Shown here piece by piece: positions 50,101 through 59,100 of a stretch of DNA of 64,000 nucleotides. The notes under the pieces were generated by a model. That model was not told the DNA's origin. It searched no databases and worked only from the letters and a program-made list of their open reading frames with translations. The translations under genes were made by a program, and so were the position numbers. Position 1 is the first letter of the stretch. Every line of letters begins with the position of its first letter. This DNA is from Siphonodentalium dalli (lineage: Eukaryota > Mollusca > Scaphopoda > Gadilida > Siphonodentaliidae): the NCBI GenBank assembly GCA_032622095.1, contig CP136061.1:49049797-49113796 (forward strand), in the 5' to 3' direction.

Positions 50101-53100
50101 TCCCTCCCTCATTGATTTGAAAAAAAAATTGTCCGAGAACCAAAAAACTTTTTTTTTTGGACCTAATCATTTGAATTTTTTTTGGGACTACAGTACATGT
50201 ACAACTATTGTAATACGACCCTGACTAACTATGCTTAAAAGCCATGTCCTGATTGGCCAGTGGCCCGAGTTACCATGGCTATCTCGTTCCAGTTTTGTGG
50301 TACAATTCTACTTTTTCCAATTGTACCACGAAAAAAATCGGTTTATTCAGATCGCCGCACGCGACTTTTCCCGTCTTTTCTAACTCCGCGCAAACGGGGC
50401 ATCAACGGAGTACACCCGCACCCGTAGCCAACCCTTTGATTGAATTTTGCTACATCTTGACAATCTTGCGAATTTTCTAGCGATTTGTCGCTTGAAACCA
50501 GTTTGGTTGCCAATGAATATGGTCCAAATGATGTTATGGTATATTGATATATGTTATGACCAAAGAAAGTTACTTAATAAGTATATTAAATGACAAAATA
50601 AATCCATGGGGCCGGGCTGTGCATTCGTCGATTCGAATCTCGATCATATTCGATATTTCGGAATCAAGTTGAAAATGAAAGCATTTGTTCACCAGTACAG
50701 AAGGGGAATAAGATTAGTTTAGTAAACTAGATCATTTAGATCGCTTTGTGTAAGGAAAATGGTCCATAGTCGATGATCATATTCATGTTGTCCCAACAAC
50801 GTTCAAAACAGAAATGACCGCATCGTATTTCCTGTACAATTTAAATGAAACGCACGGGCGCCGCTGAAAACACATCGTTTTTTAGCCAATCACAACGATT
50901 ATTTCTAGAAGATGTGCCTCGAAAAGTCAACAGGGGAATTTCATAACAAGACAAGACATTACCCGAGTACTCCATGCAAAGAAATCGAGTACGCCCAATA
51001 CGAATTACACCACAAAATGTTTTCTCACCTGAGACCGAAAAAGCGCAGTATTTCGTTGACTATTCAGTCGAATTGTGACTATAAACTTTCAGTCCTATTA
51101 CAAAAGAAATAAATACACGGTGTATCGGTGTGTATGGTCAAGTTGTACCACAAAAAACTGATTGTAGGACTCCGCTACGCGTCGTCCTACAATCAGTTTT
51201 TTGTGGTACAACTTGACCATACACACCTCTACACCGTGTATTTATTTCTTAATTGAAATTCAAGTATCATTGATGAATAGTTTCCTTAGGCCAATATAAA
51301 AATATTGCTTGATTTACATCCCCTCCCGACCCGATTTTTAGTCCTTTCCTCAATTTTTTTTATTTGCATATCTTTTATGCAAATTTTTTCTCATATGTCA
51401 TCATAAACCTGCATATAAAATATGAACACAATCGGACAAAAAATACTTAAGTTATGGCATTGGATAGAACCTGACCATTTATGGATGGAAAGTGTTATTT
51501 CATTTCTAAACCGATAAACCGATCGATACCAAAAACTATACAGGTGAGGGGTGTGTCATCGTGAACATGCACATGAAATTTGAACACGATCCGATAAAAA
51601 TTACTTGAGTAAACGAATCGCATAGCAAGTGTCTACAGACATACGGATGGACAGACGAACGACGGATGGTTGATCCAGACGTCAGCATTATGTGTACCAT
51701 ACATGGTATGGGTACACATAAAAAGGATAACTCTGGAAAATGTGAACATCTCTTGCCCTTATTTTAAAGCAGTCATGACGGCAAATCTCCATACCAAATT
51801 TCATTCAGATCTGAAAACTCATGGCTGAGATATCTGCCTGGTCAGACAAAAACAAACAAACAAGATTTTCAGATAAACAAAGAATAACTCTAGAATGGAA
51901 AAAAGTCAATTGCCCTTCTTTTGAAAGCTGCCATGATGGTGAATATTCATATCAAATTTCATTCATATCCGATAACCAATGGCTGAAATATATGCACAGA
52001 CAGACAGATGGATGGACATATGGCTAGATAGTCAAAGTCAATCTACAACTCTTTTTTTTCTTTGATAAGTGAGGGAATATATTCTGTATACTTCATTTAT
52101 TTATTGACATATTTTTATCGTTGAAATCATAGATGTAGTGTGACAAAAGCAAGAATTGCAAGGTTATATTTAAAATGAAAGTTTCTACAGGCTTTCTACG
52201 ACCCACATGATGAAATTTATTTGTATGACCCACATGGGAGATCAAAGGGATGATGCCCAATGAAATTTGAGTCCAAGACAAGAGGTACAGTAATGCTCTA
52301 AGTAATCCACTTCTTAACCACAGCAGAATTATGGGTAACTTTTCAGGATTTAGTCGGAAATATGGCTTGTTGCCATTCATGCAACAAGCCATATTTCCGA
52401 CTAAATCCTGAAAAGTTACCCATAATTCTGCTGTGGTGAGGAGTTGATTACTTAGAGTATTACTGTACCATGTCTTCCCACCGGAAGGTGACATAAGCTA
52501 ATGCCGTAAGGCAGTTTCAGAATCAGTCAGAAAGTTGAAATAAAATGAACAAATGCACGCCATTCCGTATATTGGGTTTCGAGATTTACCGTATATACTG
52601 TACTTGAATTAAACTTCTAAACCATTTATATAAGATAATAAATAAATAACTTTTTATTGTTGTTGTACAATCTATAAAATAAAAGTAACTTTTGCGCAAG
52701 TACAGGAGATGTACTTATGCAGCATATATGGCATGTGGGTCAAAAGAAAAGTAACTACTGGTACGGCCAAGCCTTGAAATTATGTGTCTGTCATTTGCAG
52801 AATGAGAGGGTGAGTTTAGTGATGCTATCCCACACGATGGGCTAGCATCAACAAATTCACCCTCTGGAAGACCTAGGATCAGATTAGGGGATATAGAAAC
52901 TGAACAGAATGGAAAAAGTAACTCAAAACAATGTTAATTTGAGACTAGATACTTCCCAGAATGAGGTCCCCATAGGGGTGAGTTTGGAGATGCTATCCCA
53001 CTGTGTGGGGTAGCATCACTAAATTCACCCTCTGGGGACCTCATTCTGCAAATGGCAGACACAGTATTTCAAGGGTATGGTATGTACACAAACTATTATT

Positions 53101-56100
53101 TCAGACCCTCTATATTCTTAAATCTTACCTTTTTCCAAATGGCTGCAAAGAGAATGAAAACCAAGTTAGTTTTATCAAAACATCTTGATGATGAATATCG
53201 AAGAAGATGTCAATACAGCTATAAGAAGTTATATTTGTTAACCAATACAGGTAAGTGGGTGCCTGACAAGGTGACACATCTGCCCGGGTCAACAAAAATC
53301 ACACCTAGCCCTCCGGAATGACAATAACAAGTCAGAATGGAGCACTGGCTGATGGACCATACTGCCTTTCCGGCTGTCAACATAAGTATAGTGAAAGAAA
53401 TAATGGCTTACAACATATAATTTCCCCACATAATAAAGGTGGTACATATAATATGTATGGATGTCAAAAGAAAGGGGAGGATGTTTGCTAGGCATATTAA
53501 AGAAGATTCGAGGCTAAATATGATGATCACCAAGGTCCCAATTTCTCGCAGACAAATTGCTCCTTGTTCTAATGACATGAATTTTGAGGTAGAAGCTGGA
53601 TCCTGGAGTGGTTTAATGGCATTTTGAAAATAGTTTTAGAACGTACCCCACAAAATCAAGATTTTAATTTAAGTCAAAGGTAGAATTTAGACATTTTGGA
53701 AATTACTCCCAATGAGTTAAAAAGATGCCAAATTGTTTGGATAAGATCATCATCAGTTGCAGATTGCTGACTATGTGCATGTTAAGCACATGTGACATTA
53801 TGCTTCGACACGACAGCATGCCAAGGTATTTAGATATGCAAAGGGTAAAATCCAAAGATGGCTGCTTGGGGCAATGTTTTCCAATAAAAATCTTTTAAAT
53901 TTGATAGCTCACATCTAGAAGTGATCATAAACATGCCTGTAAATTTTAACAACATTACTCAAATAAATGTGGGCTACAGGGTGTGGTGATGAATTCAAAT
54001 GTGAAATCCAAGATGGCTGCTGGTGGCCATATTTTTAAACAAATTTCGGAAAAAATTGATGGTTCCCATCTGGAGGTCACTCCGAAGATCCATTTGATGT
54101 TTGGTGACAATCAGATCAGGAATGTGGCCTGTAGGATGTGCTGAAGGAAATTGTTGAAGGACGCACGGATGGACGATAACTTTAGGGCCCTGCCCTTTCA
54201 TTTTGAATCGAATCGGGTAAAAGATTTGAAATCGCATTGAATCTCAAATCAAATCGTTATATGGAGTGCATCAAAATTTAAGAGATGGAACAGTTCAGGG
54301 AAACACTTACATTGGTAGCTGCACCGAACCGAAAACCTATTAATAACTAGTCACCAATGGATTGTATATTACCTAACCATATTAAAGCATCTTCTGCGCA
54401 ATATGCATGCATCTCATTTACCTCATACATACTGATGGATCTAAATCATTGAATGCAATGAGTGGTGGATGGGGATTAACTATTTATAATGTGCTTTCAA
54501 ACTTTCGTAGTCGTCAAACTTCATCGATCTCCGTGATGACCTGAAATCTGCCACCTATGGCAGTATATATGGGATGGAGACTTGTGAGGTTTGCCGATTG
54601 ACTTTGTATGGCTGTAATTCCCTTGTGACATTCAACTCCTGGAATCCGAGTCATGTTGGGTTTACGCCATTCTTACTGAGATTATAATGAATTGAATAAT
54701 ATTCTGGTCTATTTATAGATAATTTGCAAGTGTTATCTGTATGTGCTAGTATTGCGTAGTTTCTTAGCACAGGAGCAATGTAAGTACTCTAGCTTTAGTC
54801 TATAGAAACCCAAGCCTTGAAATAGTGTGTCTGTCATTTGCAGAATGAGGTCCCTAGAGGGTGAATTTAGTGATGCTACCCCGCATAGTGGGCTAGCATC
54901 ACCAAATTCACCCTCTGGGGACCTCATTCTGCTTACACCTCAGCAGAATGAGATTCCCAGAGGGTGAATTTGGTGATGCTAGCCCGCTATGCGGGGGTAG
55001 CATCACTAAATTCACCCTCTGGGGACCTCATTCTGCAAATGACAGACACACTATTTCAAGGCTTGAGCTTTAGTCTATAGAAACCATGGGAATGCACTCA
55101 ATGCACCTGAGAGAACAGATTCGATAAAATTTGAATCAGGACAGCGATTTCAAATCGAATCAAATCAGACAAACAATTTTGAATCGCATCGAATCGAATC
55201 AATTCGCAGGGCCCTAGCTAACTTCATCAAGTTGATCTAATGAACGGTTAATACATACCAGATCTGTGATGAACACATCTACACTTTCATTTCTTAGTGG
55301 AGAGTGACAGGCATTCCATCGTACAGCATCAAGCTGTATCCTAGGGCTGAAAATAATTCATCATTTTGATCAAACCATTTCATGAAATCTATAGTTGTAT
55401 GAACCTTACTAAATTTTCCTCCATCCTGACCAGCTTTAAATATCATTTCTTAGCACACAACTATGGTTATGACATCGGCAAATTTCAAACTGACCGAATT
55501 TTTAATAGGTATCAATTAAATGACAGTCAGAGTCAATTAATTCAGAGTCAGACTCCATGGTAACTTAGGGAGGTGTGAAAATGGATCGTAACCACAGATT
55601 CGGGGGATTATTATGATACATTCCACTGTAACCATAGTGATGAGTGATTATGAACCTACCTTTGGATACTTTTCACTGTAACCATAGTGATGTGCGATGA
55701 TTATGAACCTGCCTTTAGATACTTTCCACGATAAACATAGTGATGAGTGATTATGAACCTACCTTTGGATACTTTCCACCGTAACCATAGTGATGAGTGA
55801 TTATTATGAACCTACATTTGGATACTTTCCACCGTAACCATAGTGACGGGCGATGATTATGAACCTGCCTTTAGATACTTTCCACGATAAACATAGTGAT
55901 GAGTGATTATGAACCTACCTTTGGATACTTTCCACTGTAACCATAGTGATGAGTGATTATTATGAACCTACCTTAGGATACTTTCCATCGTAACCATAGT
56001 GATGAGTGATTATTATGAACCTACATTTGGATACTTTCCACCGTAACCATAGTGATGAGTGATTATTATGAACGTACATTTGATTACTTTCATGCTTCTT

Positions 56101-59100
56101 GTTTATAGATGAGATATTATCAGCTGTCTTCTCAAGTCCTCTCAGAGAAATGTCACCACAAAGATGGATATTATCATGCCAACTTAACGCAGCCTGGAAA
56201 AAGAGTTATTATAGCTTAATTGGACAGTGATTATGTTTTGGTTATTTTGGTATTAAGCCTGGAAATAACTCAAATTTTGGTACCTATCAAAAAGACAGCC
56301 ACCCATTGGTTCATGTCGGTCATTTTGTTCTAGTCCAGAGTGCAGAATTGACCAATAATACCTTGCAAAGAGAACAAAATAAAGTATTTCTAAGAATTTC
56401 AGAACTTTTAAAACAAATTTGTTATTTGCAAAAACAAAATTGAATGCATATATCTGTCAATCATAAAACTAATTTTAATTCAAAATGTACACATTGACAT
56501 CATACTGCAGGGATTGCCCGGAGAAGCTATTTATAGCAGCGGTAATATATGGTGAAATCACTCATACTCTGTGGTGTAATTTTGAAAACACACATTGTTT
56601 TATTGTTTTGTTTTTATGAAAAACATATTCAAATATATAATAAATTTATATGAAACTATGTACATACCTGTATTGGAATACTACCACTTCCACACATAGG
56701 ATCGCAGACAACTTCTCCAATCGTTGGTTTACACATCCTGCAGTGTAAAATATACTATCGGCGAGATGTACAAAGATTGTGTATTATACTCACACATATT
56801 CACGGCATATACTCAAGCAATGCACATGCAAGGTATTGTTTGTGTATTCTGCAGGTACAGTAATGCCCTAATTAATCAACTCCTTAACCACAACAGAATT
56901 ATGGGTAACTTTTCAGGATTTAGTCGGAAATATGGCTTGTTGCCATTCATCGGAAAGCTCTCGGGGGAGAATTATGGGTAACTTTTCAGGATTTAGTCGG
57001 AAATACGGCTTGTTGCCATTCATCGGAAAGCTCTGCTGTGGTTAAGGAGTTGATTAATTAGGGCATTACTGTAACCATGACTGGCCATTGTATTGCTATG
57101 GTGTGATTGTTTCTTAGGATTTACTGGCCTCGGGTGTTAGATTGGCATTGATATTAATAGTTTGTATTAGTGAGTCGATATTGCTGTTGGGATCACATTT
57201 CATGAAAATTGGTCATTTGTGAAAATAGATGCTCTCTTCATTTGATAATGAACATTATTTTTCTCTTTCGCCGTTTGATTTCTGGTATAGTTGCATAGAC
57301 CTTATACATACAATGACAACAACGGTCATGGCATGCATGCCTATAATTATTCATTATAATGCAGCTGAGCAGTCTATAATCATTGGTCATCGTCTGTCCA
57401 ATATTTCATTATTACACAGATGAGCATATCATAATTAATCTGTTGTTTGTCGCAGCGTTGTTTGTCCAATATTTCATTATTACACACCTGAGCATACTAT
57501 AATTAAGTTATCGCTTGTTGCAGGGACCAGCCGAGAGGGCGACGTGGGCGACTTCTTCGCCCTAGCGCCATCCGCTTCGCCTTATTTTTGCAGTCGGGCG
57601 AAGTTCAAGTCGCCCTGAAAATTCCAAAGTTCACTGACGAAAATCGGCAAAATGTCCCAAATAATTTATGATAATTTACAACTGTCAACTGTGATTGCAC
57701 ACAATACTCCACTATCAGGGTGTATCAGGGTGTTATAAAACAATTAACACCTGTATTGCTCCAATCTGGAAGCATGTTGACAACGGAGTCTGATTACTGG
57801 CAGCTGTGAAAACATCGTCAGGCCTCAAGTGTTAATCTGGTTGTTGTTATTTTTAGATTACCGTGATTACCACACCTTGCAATGAAAATTACAACTCACA
57901 CCTCTCACAATGTGTCAATTCATCACTCCATCTATGGAGTTTGGTTAAAGAAATTTTAAAACAAATTCTTTGTGAATATTAAAATTTCAAACGGGATTAC
58001 TAACAGAGCGCAGTAAAAGTGTTCATGATTTCGTTTCGTTTCGGTTTGATAAATATTGTTGGCATTTTTAAAAACCCGAAAAATATGAAATAAAATCCTG
58101 TCATTCTCCCACAATTACGATATAAAATGCTGCTATCCTCTCACAATTATGTTTGGGTATTATTAATAGTTATTAGGGTCATGAAGTGAACATAATGACT
58201 CCATATTTCAACCATTGTTTCATAAGTTTAATTGACATATTTCATCTCTCCTATTTTCGTTCTATAGCGACTCCTGTCGTAGTACTGATAAATTTAAATT
58301 TTGTAGACTCACTTCGCCCTATAGAACGGCCACTTCGCCTTATTTTTATAGTAGGGCGAAGTCATTTCGCCCTGAAAATCGGGTCTAGGCTGGTCCCTGG
58401 CTTGTTGCAGCATTGTCTGTCAAATACTTCATTATCACTCACCTGAGCATGTTATATGCTATCGTTGGTCGCAGAGTTGTAGCCCCAAAATTAGAAATAT
58501 TTCTTCTGTGCAAACTGTCCTCAGTCAGCGCTATTGAGACAGAAACATCTTGTTCGACGACATTCAAGATAATTTCAAAGTCAAATTTCGTCAAATTCAC
58601 ATTCCATCCAAAATAATCATTTATCGCACCGCCAAAGTTTGCAGCAGCACACATGGAATCGAATGAATGATTTTCACCCACTCTGTTGCACGTAACTCGG
58701 AATGATGGCTTGGTTGGATCATATACGGTGCTCTTGACTTTTTGCTGCTCGACAGTACTTGTTGGGTTTGCCGTACTGTTCTCTGTTTGAGCATCCAGTC
58801 CACTATTGGCCGATTGATTACTAACTTCAGAGTCATTGTTCGCAAGCCCTTCAGGTGGAACATCATTTGAAATAGGATCTTTCGGTTTGTCATTACTCTC
58901 TGCTTGGTTTTCATTACTCTCCCCTTGGTTTTCATTACTCTCTGCTTGGTTTTCAGGATTACTAGATTTTGCAGGGCCACCAGTAGTTCGCTTTTTTGGT
59001 TTTCGTTTTGACGTTTTTGGAATCCTAGGTCTATCTACTATAATTGCCTCACCTACATTGCCAGGCAAAACATCTGGTTCTGATTGTATGTTTCCACCAG

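Noticed and set aside
52093-52494. 133-codon minus-strand ORF
   Set aside because: Much of its length is one arm of the palindromic mariner-type MITE and flanking intron. The same frame pieces recur at other MITE copies.
53052-53321. Plus-strand ORF with a donor-like CAG|GTAAGT that looked like a first exon
   Set aside because: It overlaps the minus-strand THUMPD3 micro-exon and its acceptor tract. It has no recognisable domain and its start lies in MITE X.
56078-56088. Donor GAAA|GTAATC for THUMPD3 exon c
   Set aside because: It puts exon d out of frame. AAAT|GTACGT ten bases further keeps the frame.
55590-56090. Regularly spaced repeats resembling a CRISPR array
   Set aside because: Units are contiguous 50-53-bp tandem repeats without unique spacers, in a eukaryotic intron.
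58621-58980. 119-codon minus-strand ORF with repeated VMKTK-like units
   Set aside because: It is the alternative frame of the repetitive linker in THUMPD3 exon a.
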